Assembly: GCF_030019515.1 (NCBI RefSeq)
Contig: NZ_JASEEQ010000018.1
Location: forward strand, 1-64,000
Reading direction: 5' to 3'
Origin: Nocardioides sp.
GTDB taxonomy: Bacteria > Actinomycetota > Actinomycetes > Propionibacteriales > Nocardioidaceae
Length of the DNA stretch: 64,000 nucleotides
Part shown: positions 17,153 to 26,672 of the stretch, in pieces
Position numbering within the stretch: position 1 is the stretch's first letter
How the letters are laid out: each line of letters starts with the position of its first letter
The notes under the pieces: generated by a model
What the model was told of the DNA's origin: nothing
The model's input: the letters and a program-made list of their open reading frames with translations, nothing else
The model's database searches: none
Position numbers and translations under genes: made by a program

Positions 17153-18118
17153 GTGCCGCACAGCTCCCGTACCCCCGACCCCGGCGGCGAAACGCCCTCG
17201 CCCGCCGCCCGCACCCGGCCGGCGCCGGTCGCCGTCTCGGAGGAGCTGTTCGCCCCGGTCGCCCCGGACATCGAGCTGTGCTACCAGACCTTCGGCGACC
17301 CCGACGACGAGCCGCTGCTGCTGGTGATGGGACTCGGCGGGCCGATGAACTGGTGGGACCCCGAGCTGTGCGCGGCCCTGGCCCGGGCCGGCTTCTACGT
17401 CATCCGCTACGACAACCGCGACACCGGACGCTCGACGATCCTCCAGGCCCCGGTACGCCGCGCCACCCTGGTGCGGGCCTTCGCCGGGGGCCGGGTCCGG
17501 GTCCCCTACGACATGCGCGACCTGGCCGAGGACGCCTTCGGCCTCCTGGACCACCTCGGCCTCGAGTCGGCGCACGTGGTCGGCGTGTCGATGGGCGGCA
17601 TGATCGTGCAGACCATGGCGATCACCCGGCCGGCCCGGGTGCGCTCGATGACGAGCATCATGTCGACGACCGGCAAGCGCACCGTCGGCTGGCAGCACCC
17701 CTCGCTGCTCCCCGCGCTGATCGCCAGGCGCAAGCCGGGCCGGGAGGCCTACATCCGCACCAGTGCGATGGTCTGGACGCTGATCGGATCGCCGGCCTTC
17801 CCCCTGGACCGCGAGGAGATCGAGAGACGCGCCGGGGAGACCTACGACCGGGGGGTCGACCCCCGCGGCGTGATGCGCCAGATGCTGGCGGTGGTCACGC
17901 AGACCAGCCGCGGTGAGCGGCTGCGCGCCGTCCGGGTGCCCACCCTGGTGGTGCACGGGATGGCGGACAAGATGGTGCACGTCTCGGGCGGCCGGGCCAC
18001 CGCGGCCGCCGTACCGGGTGCGGAGCTGCTGCTCATCGACGGCATGGGCCACGACCTGCCCCCCGGGCTGTTCCAGACCTTCGTCGCCGCCATCCGCCGC
18101 ACGGCCGACCGGGCCTGA
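17153..18118 (+). CDS. alpha/beta-hydrolase
   Basis: This alpha/beta hydrolase is about 321 residues long with a classic core: LLLVMGLGGPMNWWDPELC (oxyanion region), GFYVIRYDNRDTGRS, nucleophile elbow VVGVSMGGMIVQTMA, an Asp in LVVHGMADKMVHV and a final catalytic His in GMGHDLPPGL. It belongs with the large actinobacterial family of esterase or haloperoxidase-like hydrolases. The first 30 residues are Pro/Arg-rich. GTG at 17153 is preferred, but a GTG at 17093 is in frame with no better ribosome site. A strong terminator follows. The substrate cannot be told from sequence. Confidence 0.87.
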   Translation: MPHSSRTPDPGGETPSPAARTRPAPVAVSEELFAPVAPDIELCYQTFGDPDDEPLLLVMGLGGPMNWWDPELCAALARAGFYVIRYDNRDTGRSTILQAPVRRATLVRAFAGGRVRVPYDMRDLAEDAFGLLDHLGLESAHVVGVSMGGMIVQTMAITRPARVRSMTSIMSTTGKRTVGWQHPSLLPALIARRKPGREAYIRTSAMVWTLIGSPAFPLDREEIERRAGETYDRGVDPRGVMRQMLAVVTQTSRGERLRAVRVPTLVVHGMADKMVHVSGGRATAAAVPGAELLLIDGMGHDLPPGLFQTFVAAIRRTADRA

Positions 18119-18125
18119 CTGAGAC

Positions 18126-18167
18126 GCCGAGTCGGCGCCGGCTCCGCAGAGCTGGCGCCGACTCGGC
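18126..18167. terminator. bidirectional terminator, 19-bp stem
   Basis: Arms 18126-18144 and 18149-18167 pair over 19 bp with one G-T wobble around a CGCA loop. It lies between the convergent alpha/beta hydrolase and the ABC ATPase and should end both transcripts. The stem carries the sequence GAGTCGGCGC, which recurs in the repeat array at 50101-50224. Confidence 0.9.
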
Positions 18168-18174
18168 ATCGGGG

Positions 18175-19257
<1,083 letters not shown>

Positions 19258-19405
19258 GCTTGAACAACTCCTTCACCGGCAGGTACGTGCCGGACGATCC
19301 GTAGTAAAGGTGAGCACGGTCACCCTACCGGGGTCCGCGTAGCCGCGGGGAGTACCTGAGTCCGTAGATCGCCAGGTAGTTGGTCCCGGCACCGACGTCC
19401 GGCGC

Positions 19406-20068
19406 TCAGCCCCGGCGCAGCTGCTTGCGACTCAGCGGCTTGCGCTCCACCGCGACGCCGCCCCAGATCGCGACGCCGCGGACCCGGACCGTCGGCGAGG
19501 TCTCGTCCAGCTCCGCCGGCGTACGGTCGTCGGGCCCGGAGTAGCCGCCCATGATGCCGACGCCCTCCATCACCACGTGGGTGTGCGGCCCGACCGTGAT
19601 CTGCGCGCCGCCCATGAACGCGTTGACCGTGATCACGACCTCGTGCGCCGCGAACGACGCCTCGCGCAGGTCCAGGTCGGCGCCACCCATCATCGCGAAG
19701 ACGCTCATCCGGCGCGGCACCACCCACGCGCCCCGGCGGTTGAGGCCGGACATGATCGCGACGTGGTGCTCGTGGTCGGGCCCGGGGACGACCGGCGAGG
19801 GCCGGGCCCGCCGCGGGGGCTCCGGGTGCGCGGCGGGACGGTGCGCCGGCAGGTCGAAGGTGATCGGCACCAGGTCGGCATAGGTGCGCGCGGCGTACGT
19901 CGCCTCCAGGCGCTGGTCGAGCTCGTCGAGGTCGATGCGTCCCTCGCCCGCCGCCTCCCGCAGGATCTCGGCCACCTGGTGGCGCTCGGCGTCGGAGATG
20001 CGCAGCGTCGACGGGTCGGCGGGCCGGCCGTCCGACGGTCCTGGGCGGGGCTCCAGCTGTCCCTCCAT
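19406..20068 (-). CDS. DUF1707 (SHOCT-like) and DUF2154/LiaF-like domain protein
   Basis: This 220-residue cytoplasmic protein begins with a DUF1707 domain (LRISDAERHQVAEILREAAG, DLDELDQRLEATYAARTYAD) and, after a Pro-rich linker, continues into a LiaF-like beta-helical domain (MSVFAMMGGADLDLREASF, VNAFMGGAQITVGP, GVGIMGGYS). Such proteins are widespread in actinobacteria and may act in envelope-stress sensing. The role is not established here. ATG at 20068 has TACGCT 7 nt upstream, which supports it over an in-frame start 45 nt further out. It diverges from the fumarase gene with 37 bp between the starts. Confidence 0.85.
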   Translation of the reverse strand: MEGQLEPRPGPSDGRPADPSTLRISDAERHQVAEILREAAGEGRIDLDELDQRLEATYAARTYADLVPITFDLPAHRPAAHPEPPRRARPSPVVPGPDHEHHVAIMSGLNRRGAWVVPRRMSVFAMMGGADLDLREASFAAHEVVITVNAFMGGAQITVGPHTHVVMEGVGIMGGYSGPDDRTPAELDETSPTVRVRGVAIWGGVAVERKPLSRKQLRRG

Positions 20069-20105
20069 GCAGGTCAGCGTAGTCGGAGGGATACCCTCGT
20101 GGTTC

Positions 20106-21827
20106 GTGGCCAACGATCCCGAGTTCCTCTACTCCGACCTCCTCCCGACCGGCCCCGACGAGACGCCGTACCGCCTGATCACCACCGAGGGCGTCTCGAC
20201 CTTCGAGGCGAACGGGCGCACCTTCCTGCAGGTGTCGCCGGAGGCGATCAGACAGCTCACCGCGGAGGCGATGCACGACATCGCGCACTACCTGCGGCCC
20301 GCGCACCTCGCCCAGCTGCGACGCATCATCGACGACCCCGAGGCCTCCGGCAACGACCGGTTCGTGGCGCTCGACCTGCTCAAGAACGTCAACATCTCCG
20401 CCGGCGGCGTGCTGCCGATGTGCCAGGACACCGGCACCGCGATCGTGATGGGCAAGAAGTCCGAGGGCGTGCTCACCGGCAGCGACGACGGCGAGGCGAT
20501 CTCGCGCGGGGTCTACGACGCCTACACGAGGCTGAACCTGCGCTACTCCCAGCTGGCGCCGCTGACGACGTACGAGGAGAGGAACACCGGCACCAACCTG
20601 CCGGCGCAAATTGAGATCTTTTCGGTCCCGACCCCGACGTCGCCCACCGGAACCCCAGAACCACCTCAGTACAAGTTCCTCTTCATGGCCAAGGGCGGGG
20701 GCTCGGCCAACAAGTCGTTCCTGTTCCAGGAGACCAAGGCCGTCCTCAACCCGCAACGGATGCTCAGCTTCCTCGACGAGAAGATCCGCTCGCTCGGTAC
20801 GGCGGCCTGCCCGCCGTACCACCTCGCGATCGTGATCGGCGGCACCTCGGCGGAGTACGCGCTCAAGACCGCGAAGTACGCCTCGGCGCACTACCTGGAC
20901 CACCTGCCGACGTCCGGCTCGATGGCGGCGCACGGGTTCCGCGACCTCGAGCTGGAGCAGCAGGTCTTCGAGCTCACGCAGTCGTTCGGGATCGGCGCGC
21001 AGTTCGGCGGGAAGTACTTCTGCCACGACGTGCGGGTGGTGCGGCTGCCGCGGCACGGCGCGTCCTGCCCGGTCGCCATCGCGGTGTCGTGCTCGGCCGA
21101 CCGGCAGGCGCTGGGCCGGATCACGCCCGAGGGCGTGTTCCTCGAGCAGCTCGAGATGGACCCGGCGCACTACATGCCGGACGCGGGCGTGGCCGAGGAC
21201 ATCTCGGGCGGCGAGGTCGTGAAGATCGACCTCAACCAGCCGATGAGCGAGATCCTGGCCGAGCTGCGCAGGCACCCGGTCAAGACGCGGCTCTCGCTGA
21301 CGGGCCCGCTGGTCGTCGCCCGCGACATCGCGCACGCGAAGATCAAGGAGCGGCTCGACGCCGGCGAGGAGATGCCGGCGTACCTGCGCGACCACCCCGT
21401 CTACTACGCCGGGCCCGCGAAGACCCCCCAGGGCATGGCGTCCGGTTCGTTCGGCCCGACCACCGCGGGGCGGATGGACTCCTACGTCGACCAGTTCCAG
21501 GCCGCCGGCGGGTCGATGGTGATGCTGGCCAAGGGCAACCGCTCGAAGGCCGTCACCGAGGCGTGCGCCGCACACGGCGGGTTCTACCTCGGCTCGATCG
21601 GCGGGCCGGCCGCGCGGCTCGCGCAGGACTGCATCAGGAGCCAGGAGGTGCTGGAGTACCCCGAGCTCGGCATGGAGGCGGTCTGGAGGATCGAGGTCGA
21701 GGACTTCCCGGCGTTCATCGTGGTCGACGACCAGGGCAACGACTTCTTCACCGACCCCTCCGGCGCCGTCACCGTCCCGCTCAGCTCGATCGGCGCCGCC
21801 GGCATCCGGGTGCGCTCGGCCGAGTAG
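20106..21827 (+). CDS. class I fumarate hydratase ([4Fe-4S])
   Basis: This 573-residue fumarase of the FumA/FumB type interconverts fumarate and malate using an oxygen-labile [4Fe-4S] cluster. The alpha domain carries the Cys of LPMCQDTGTAIV, with further Cys in KYFCHDVRVVRL-type positions. The beta domain starts near residue 385 (LTGPLVVARDIAHAKIKERL) and contains YYAGPAKTPQGMASGSFGPTTAGRMD. GTG at 20106 was chosen: TACCCT lies 8 nt before it and family proteins begin ANDPEFLYSDLLP. An ATG 39 nt upstream is in frame but lies inside the divergent gene. A class II fumarase lies two genes downstream. Confidence 0.95.
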   Translation: MANDPEFLYSDLLPTGPDETPYRLITTEGVSTFEANGRTFLQVSPEAIRQLTAEAMHDIAHYLRPAHLAQLRRIIDDPEASGNDRFVALDLLKNVNISAGGVLPMCQDTGTAIVMGKKSEGVLTGSDDGEAISRGVYDAYTRLNLRYSQLAPLTTYEERNTGTNLPAQIEIFSVPTPTSPTGTPEPPQYKFLFMAKGGGSANKSFLFQETKAVLNPQRMLSFLDEKIRSLGTAACPPYHLAIVIGGTSAEYALKTAKYASAHYLDHLPTSGSMAAHGFRDLELEQQVFELTQSFGIGAQFGGKYFCHDVRVVRLPRHGASCPVAIAVSCSADRQALGRITPEGVFLEQLEMDPAHYMPDAGVAEDISGGEVVKIDLNQPMSEILAELRRHPVKTRLSLTGPLVVARDIAHAKIKERLDAGEEMPAYLRDHPVYYAGPAKTPQGMASGSFGPTTAGRMDSYVDQFQAAGGSMVMLAKGNRSKAVTEACAAHGGFYLGSIGGPAARLAQDCIRSQEVLEYPELGMEAVWRIEVEDFPAFIVVDDQGNDFFTDPSGAVTVPLSSIGAAGIRVRSAE

Positions 21828-21906
21828 GCCCGTCCCCGTCCCGCCGCCGCGACGCCCTACGGTGGGAGCCGGGGTTCCACTGTCCGGATGACGTCGCGGA
21901 GGTCGC

Positions 21907-22590
21907 GTGGAGTACGTCGAGATCGCCCGCGCGGAGACCGAGCGGGGCGAGCTGGTGCTGCGCGAGCGCCGCGACCCGCACGCGCCGACGTCACTGGAGC
22001 TGCGCGCCAACGGCGTCTTCGTGATGGACACCCTCGAGGTCGGGTCCGAGCAGGCACTCGCGCAGGCCGCGCTCGCGCAGGTCGAGCACCCGCGGGCGGT
22101 GGTCGTGGCCGGGCTCGGCCTCGGGTTCACGATGCACGCGGTGCTCGCCGACCAACGGGTCGAGAAGGTCGCCGTCGTCGAGATCGAGCAGGCGCTGGTG
22201 GACTGGATGCGGGCCGGCACCATCCCGCACGGCCCCAGCCTGCTCGCGGACGAGCGGGTCACCGTGGTGGTCGCCGACATCGCCAAGGCGATGGCCGAGG
22301 CGCGGCCCGCGGCGTACGACCTGATCCTGCTCGACGTCGACAACGGCCCCGGCTACCTGGTGCACGACGTCAACGCGGCGCTCTACGAGCAGCCGTTCCT
22401 CGAGGCCGCCGCGCGGACGCTGCGGCCCGGCGGCGTGCTGGCGATCTGGTCGGCGGCCGAGGCGCCGGTCCTGAGCCGGACCATGGACTCGGTGTTCGGC
22501 AACGTCGAGGCCACGCCGTACGACGTGCTGCTGCAGGACCGCGACCAGCAGTACTGGCTGTACGCGGCCCGGGTAACGTCCGAAGCATGA
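21907..22590 (+). CDS. spermidine synthase-like methyltransferase-fold protein
   Basis: This 227-residue protein has the Rossmann core of the spermidine-synthase family: VVVAGLGLGFTMHAVLAD (motif I), KVAVVEIEQALVDWM (acidic residue after strand 2) and AYDLILLDVDNGPGYLVHD. It lacks a clear putrescine-binding N-terminal domain, so it may not make polyamines. Stand-alone proteins of this kind are usually annotated only as spermidine synthase-like. GTG at 21907 is preceded by GGAGG. It overlaps fumC by ATGA, so it is cotranscribed with fumC. A functional link to fumarase is not obvious. Confidence 0.8.
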   Translation: MEYVEIARAETERGELVLRERRDPHAPTSLELRANGVFVMDTLEVGSEQALAQAALAQVEHPRAVVVAGLGLGFTMHAVLADQRVEKVAVVEIEQALVDWMRAGTIPHGPSLLADERVTVVVADIAKAMAEARPAAYDLILLDVDNGPGYLVHDVNAALYEQPFLEAAARTLRPGGVLAIWSAAEAPVLSRTMDSVFGNVEATPYDVLLQDRDQQYWLYAARVTSEA

Positions 22591-23987
22591 CCTCCCCCGA
22601 CCACACCGAGGACTTCCGCGTCGAGCACGACAGCATGGGCGAGGTCCGCGTCCCCGCGGACGCGCTCTGGCAGGCCCAGACCCAGCGCGCGGTCGAGAAC
22701 TTCCCGATCAGCGGCACCCCGATCGAGCCCGCGCTGATCCACGCCATCGGGCGCGTGAAGGCGGCCGCGGCCGCGGTGAACGCCGAGCTCGGGGTGCTGG
22801 ACGAGGCCCGGGCCGCCGCCATCGGCGCGGCGGCCGACGCGGTCGCAGCCGGCGAGCACGACGCGGAGTTCCCGATCGACGTCTTCCAGACCGGCTCGGG
22901 CACCAGTTCCAACATGAACGCCAACGAGGTGATCGCCACCCTCGCCCAGCGGGCCGGCACCGAGGTGCACCCCAACGACCACGTCAACGCCAGTCAGTCG
23001 AGCAACGACACGTTCCCGACCGCGATCCACGTCGCGTCGGCGCTCGCGGTGACCGGCGACCTGCTGCCGGGCCTCGGGATCCTCGAGGCGAGCCTGCAGC
23101 GCAAGGCCGAGGAGTTCGCCGGCCTGGTGAAGTCGGGGCGCACGCACCTGATGGACGCCACGCCGGTGATGCTCGGGCAGGAGTTCGGCGGCTACGCCGC
23201 CACGGTGCGGTACGCCGCGGAGCGCCTCGGGTCGGTGCTGGCCCGGGTGCGCGAGCTGCCCCTGGGCGGTACGGCCGTCGGCACCGGCATCAACACGCCG
23301 CCCGGGTTCGCCGAGCGGGTGATCGCAGTACTCGCTGAGACGACCGGCGAGCCGTTCACCGAGGCGCGCGACCACTTCGAGGCCCAGGGCACCCGCGACT
23401 CGCTGGTCGAGCTGAGCGGGGTGCTGCGCACGATCGCGGTCGGGCTGATCAAGATCTGCAACGACCTGCGGTGGATGTCCTCCGGGCCGACCACGGGTCT
23501 CGCCGAGATCCACCTGCCGGACCTGCAGCCCGGGTCGAGCATCATGCCGGGCAAGGTCAACCCGGTGCTGCCCGAGGCGACGCTGATGGTGTGCTTCCAG
23601 GTGATCGGCAACGACGCGGCCGTCACCGCCGCCGGCGCGAGCGGCAGCTTCGAGCTCAACGTCGCGATGCCGGTCATCGCCCGCAACGTGCTGGAGTCAG
23701 CGCGCCTGCTGGCCGCGAGCTCACGCGTCCTCGCCGAGCGCTGCGTGGACGGCATCACCGCCGACGCCGGCCGGATGCGGCAGTACGCCGAGTCCTCGCC
23801 GTCGGTGGTGACGCCGCTGAACAAGCACATCGGCTACGAGGCCGCGGCCAAGATCGCCAAGCAGGCGCTGGCCGAGGGCGCGACGATCCGCGAGACGGTG
23901 CTCGCGATGGGCTACGTCGAGCGGGGCGAGCTCACCGAGGCGCAGCTCGACGAGGCGCTCGACGTGGAGTCGATGACGCACCCCTGA
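22587..23987 (+). CDS. fumC: class II fumarate hydratase
   Basis: This is a 466-residue iron-independent fumarase of the aspartase/fumarase superfamily. Signature segments are GSGTSSNMNANEVIA, NDHVNASQSSNDTFPTA, SGRTHLMDATPVMLGQE and the mobile GSSIMPGKVNPVLPEA loop carrying the catalytic Ser. Its length is normal for the family. It starts inside the stop of the preceding gene (ATGA), so translation is coupled. Together with the oxygen-sensitive class I enzyme at 20106, the cell has an oxygen-stable back-up for the same TCA step. Confidence 0.97.
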   Translation: MTSPDHTEDFRVEHDSMGEVRVPADALWQAQTQRAVENFPISGTPIEPALIHAIGRVKAAAAAVNAELGVLDEARAAAIGAAADAVAAGEHDAEFPIDVFQTGSGTSSNMNANEVIATLAQRAGTEVHPNDHVNASQSSNDTFPTAIHVASALAVTGDLLPGLGILEASLQRKAEEFAGLVKSGRTHLMDATPVMLGQEFGGYAATVRYAAERLGSVLARVRELPLGGTAVGTGINTPPGFAERVIAVLAETTGEPFTEARDHFEAQGTRDSLVELSGVLRTIAVGLIKICNDLRWMSSGPTTGLAEIHLPDLQPGSSIMPGKVNPVLPEATLMVCFQVIGNDAAVTAAGASGSFELNVAMPVIARNVLESARLLAASSRVLAERCVDGITADAGRMRQYAESSPSVVTPLNKHIGYEAAAKIAKQALAEGATIRETVLAMGYVERGELTEAQLDEALDVESMTHP

Positions 23988-23992
23988 CGCGG

Positions 23993-24074
23993 TGGCGGTT
24001 TCCCCGGCCGGCCGGGGAAGTTGCCACTTGTCGGCCGAAACTTCGGCCGACAAGGTCAGGCATTGGCCGACAAG
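23993..24074. repeat. nested palindromic repeat element, copy 2
   Basis: This is related to the element at 12047-12144. It has a perfect palindrome TTCCCCGGCCGGCCGGGGAA (24000-24019), extendable with mismatches to 23993-24026. A second perfect palindrome follows, with 13-bp arms at 24027-24054 and core GGCCGAAACTTCGGCC. A half copy, TTGGCCGACAAG, lies at 24063-24074. It sits between the convergent 3' ends of fumC and the transglycosylase, so here it may also act as a terminator. Confidence 0.8.
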
Positions 24075-24085
24075 TCGGGCTCCGA

Positions 24086-24754
24086 TCAGTACCAGCCGAC
24101 CGACTGGGAGTGGCCCCACGCGCCGCACGGGCTGCCGTAGCGGTCCTGGATGTAGCCGAGGCCCCAGGTGATCTGGGTGACCGGGTTGCTCGCCCAGTCC
24201 GGGCCGGCGGAGGCCATCTTCGAGCCGGGCAGCGCCTGCGGGATGCCGTGCGCGCCGGACGAGGCGTTGTGGGCGCTCGGGCTCCAGTTGCTCTCCCGGG
24301 TCCACAGCGCGTCGAGGCAGCCGAACTGGTCGGCACCGAACCCGAACTGCGGCATCAGGGCCCGGGCGATGTCGCGCGGGTCGCCGTCGGCGACGTCCAC
24401 CGAGCGGGTGACCGCTCGGCCGCCGTCGACCGCCAGCGCGGCCTCCTTGGCCGGGTCAGCGGTGTCGCGGCGGTCCGCCGACGTACGGGAGACCGAGCCT
24501 CGGGACACCACCGGCTCGCGGTCGGCGACCTGGCCGCCGGACAGCGGCCCGGTGACGTTGTCGCCGAGGTCCTGGGCCGCGGCGCTGATGCCGGACGGCG
24601 AGCTGAGCACGCCGCCGGAGACCGCCACTCCGGTCGCCGCGACGGCGACCGAGGACATCACCACGGTGCTGCGCAGGATCCTGCGCGGCGCTGCGGTGAG
24701 GGTCGGCTCCGGGACGTGCCGGTGCCTCGGTTCGTACTTCGCGCGTTTCGACAA
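24086..24754 (-). CDS. secreted lytic transglycosylase (SLT/Rpf-like domain)
   Basis: This 222-residue exported murein hydrolase has a basic N-terminus and hydrophobic segment (about residues 28-50). A Ser/Asp-rich linker leads to a C-terminal lysozyme-like domain. The catalytic Glu is in LDALWTRESNWSPSAHN; GAHGIPQALPG, QITWGLGYIQDRYGSPCGAW and the closing HSQSVGWY are typical of actinobacterial transglycosylases. It would cleave the peptidoglycan glycan strand. The start is TTG at 24754 with a poor ribosome site, so a nearby alternative is possible. A near-consensus DosR-like box lies 154 nt upstream. Confidence 0.88.
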   Translation of the reverse strand: MSKRAKYEPRHRHVPEPTLTAAPRRILRSTVVMSSVAVAATGVAVSGGVLSSPSGISAAAQDLGDNVTGPLSGGQVADREPVVSRGSVSRTSADRRDTADPAKEAALAVDGGRAVTRSVDVADGDPRDIARALMPQFGFGADQFGCLDALWTRESNWSPSAHNASSGAHGIPQALPGSKMASAGPDWASNPVTQITWGLGYIQDRYGSPCGAWGHSQSVGWY

Positions 24755-24778
24755 GGGCTCGTTACTCGGGTAGACGAC

Positions 24779-24805
24779 GTCGGTGGTACCCCCCGGACCA
24801 CCGAC
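24779..24805 (-). promoter_or_regulatory. leader hairpin of the transglycosylase gene
   Basis: A perfect 9-bp stem (GTCGGTGGT / ACCACCGAC) with a 9-nt loop lies 25 nt upstream of the transglycosylase start, in its presumed 5' untranslated region. It could affect translation or be a structured leader element. No known riboswitch consensus could be matched to it. Confidence 0.45.
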
Positions 24806-24908
24806 TCCCGAGGTCGGTAGGTCACGAAAAGATCACGGGCCACCATGCCGGACGAGGCCGACGTGTGCAAACCGAACGGCGGAGATTGTGAGCAACGAGC
24901 CCCGGTTC

Positions 24909-24922
24909 GGGACTTTGGTCCC
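24909..24922. promoter_or_regulatory. DosR-like box GGGACTTTGGTCCC
   Basis: A 14-bp palindrome flanked on the left by TTC, close to the mycobacterial DosR consensus TTSGGGACTWWAGTCCCSAA. It lies 154 nt upstream of the transglycosylase gene and 74 nt beyond the end of the phoH-like gene, so the only gene it could drive is the transglycosylase. It lies about 15 kb left of the first box (39685) of the dormancy block. Confidence 0.65.
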
Positions 24923-24996
24923 CTCCTGGAGACTCCCACCAGTCACAGGAGCACCACGCGCCCCAGCGCTCGGTCAAAGCCTGCACCGGGCACCCG

Positions 24997-26367
24997 TCAG
25001 AGCGTGACGTTCTCCAGCATCTCGGTGACGAGGGCGGCTATCGGGGAGCGCTCGGAGCGGGTCAGGGTGACGTGGGCGAACAGGGGGTGGCCCTTGAGCT
25101 TCTCGACCACGGCCACGACGCCGTCGTGGCGGCCGACGCGCAGGTTGTCGCGCTGGGCCACGTCGTGGGTGAGCACCACCTTGGAGTTCGCCCCGATCCG
25201 GGAGAGCACGGTGAGCAGCACGTTGCGCTCGAGCGACTGGGCCTCGTCGACGATGACGAACGCGTCGTGGAGGGACCGGCCGCGGATGTGGGTCAGCGGC
25301 ATCACCTCGAGCATGCCGCGGTCGAGGACCTCCTCGATCACCTCGCGCGAGGTGATCGCGCCCAGGGTGTCGAAGACGGCCTGCGCCCAGGGCGACATCT
25401 TCTCGGACTCCGAGCCGGGCAGGTAGCCGAGCTCCTGGCCGCCGACCGCGAACAGCGGCCGGAACACCACGACCTTCTTGTGCTGGCGGCGCTCCATCAC
25501 CGCCTCGAGGCCGGCGCACAGCGCCATCGCGGACTTGCCGGTGCCGGCCCGGCCACCGAGGGAGACGATGCCGACCTCGGGGTCGAGCAGCATCTCCAGC
25601 GCGATCCGCTGCTCGGCCGAGCGGCCGTGGATGCCGAACGCCTCGCGGTCGCCGCGCACCAGGTGCACCCGCTTGTCCGGGCCGACCCGGCCCAGCGCGG
25701 TCCCGCGGTCGGAGAGCAGCACCAGGCCCTGGTGGCAGGGCAGGTCGCGGGCGGCCTCGAGGTCGAGCACGCCGTCGTCGTACAGCTCGTCGAGCTCGGC
25801 GGCGATGACGTCGAGCTCGGCCATGCCGGAGTAGCCGGAGTCCGAGTCGCTGATCGCCTCGGCGCGGTACTCCTCGGCGTCCAGCCCGACGGCCGAGGCC
25901 TTGATCCGCAGCGGCAGGTCCTTGGAGACCAGGGTGACGTCGTACCCCTCGTTGGCGAGGTTGCGCGCGACCGCGAGGATCCGGGTGTCGTTGTCGCCGA
26001 GCCGGAAGCCCGAGGGCAGCGAGTCGGCGTCGGTGTGGTTGAGCTCGACGCGGATCGTGCCGCCCTCGTCGCCGACCGGCACCGGCTCGTCGAGGCGGCC
26101 GTGGATGATCCGGAGCTCGTCGAGCATCCGCAGCGCGGTGCGCGCGAAGAAGCCCAGCTCGGGGTGGTGCCGCTTGCCCTCCAGCTCGGTGATCACCACG
26201 ACTGGGAGCACGACCTCGTGCTCGGCGAAGCGGCGCAACGCACCGGGGTCGGCCAGCAGCACGCTCGTGTCGAGCACGTAGGTGCGCACGCTCGTCGAGG
26301 TCCGGGCGCGGGGCCGCGCGGTGGTGGAGGTGGGAGCGGAGCGGTGCGACTTCGTAGCCTGCGGCAC
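24997..26367 (-). CDS. PIN-PhoH family RNase/ATPase (PhoH2-like)
   Basis: This 456-residue protein joins a PIN ribonuclease domain (YVLDTSVLLADPGALRRF, acidic residues up to about residue 145) to a PhoH ATPase/helicase domain with Walker A GRAGTGKSAMALCAG and Walker B FVIVDEAQSLERN. Mycobacterial PhoH2 proteins with this architecture unwind and cleave RNA. GTG at 26367 is preferred over an upstream frame extension because GAAGGGG lies 6 nt before it and the extension is Pro/Arg filler. It is monocistronic; the adjacent transglycosylase gene has its own promoter region. Confidence 0.93.
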   Translation of the reverse strand: MPQATKSHRSAPTSTTARPRARTSTSVRTYVLDTSVLLADPGALRRFAEHEVVLPVVVITELEGKRHHPELGFFARTALRMLDELRIIHGRLDEPVPVGDEGGTIRVELNHTDADSLPSGFRLGDNDTRILAVARNLANEGYDVTLVSKDLPLRIKASAVGLDAEEYRAEAISDSDSGYSGMAELDVIAAELDELYDDGVLDLEAARDLPCHQGLVLLSDRGTALGRVGPDKRVHLVRGDREAFGIHGRSAEQRIALEMLLDPEVGIVSLGGRAGTGKSAMALCAGLEAVMERRQHKKVVVFRPLFAVGGQELGYLPGSESEKMSPWAQAVFDTLGAITSREVIEEVLDRGMLEVMPLTHIRGRSLHDAFVIVDEAQSLERNVLLTVLSRIGANSKVVLTHDVAQRDNLRVGRHDGVVAVVEKLKGHPLFAHVTLTRSERSPIAALVTEMLENVTL

Positions 26368-26672
26368 GGTAACCCCTTCGCAGGCCGGCGCGTGCACTCC
26401 TCGCCCCGGCCGTACTTCAAGCAGACGGACCGGAACGAGCCCGAGCGCCGGAGTGCCGGCTCCCGGTCGCACGGCAGTCCCGCCGCCGTGCTGTGCAGTC
26501 GTGAGATCTCACGAACGGGCCTCCCGATACGGCGAGCTTCCCCACCCACCGATACGGCGAAAGTACGCCGCCCGTCGGGTGTTTTCGGGCGACACGCCCG
26601 GACGCGCGGGCGAACGTCGGGTGGCCAGCCCGGCCTTGACCGGCGCGTCTCGTCGGCCGGCCGACGAACCCC
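26368..26672. other. gene-free stretch upstream of the PhoH-like gene
   Basis: About 305 bases hold no credible gene. Visible elements are a perfect palindrome CGTGAGATCTCACG (26500-26513), a direct repeat CCGATACGGCGA (26524-26535 and 26549-26560, spacing 25) and a CG-rich palindrome at 26651-26666. The direct repeat and palindrome may be regulatory sites for the leftward PhoH-like gene. Confidence 0.5.
26651..26666 (-). terminator. palindrome CGTCGGCCGGCCGACG after uppS-like gene
   Basis: A perfect 16-bp palindrome lies 7 nt past the stop of the prenyltransferase gene. It has no loop of its own and no T-run, but its position fits a transcript end. Confidence 0.45.

Noticed and set aside
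24755..24996. Possible c-di-AMP (ydaO-type) riboswitch ahead of the transglycosylase gene
   Set aside because: Such riboswitches often precede actinobacterial wall hydrolases, but I could not match the conserved core segments; only a simple hairpin and a DosR-like box are visible.
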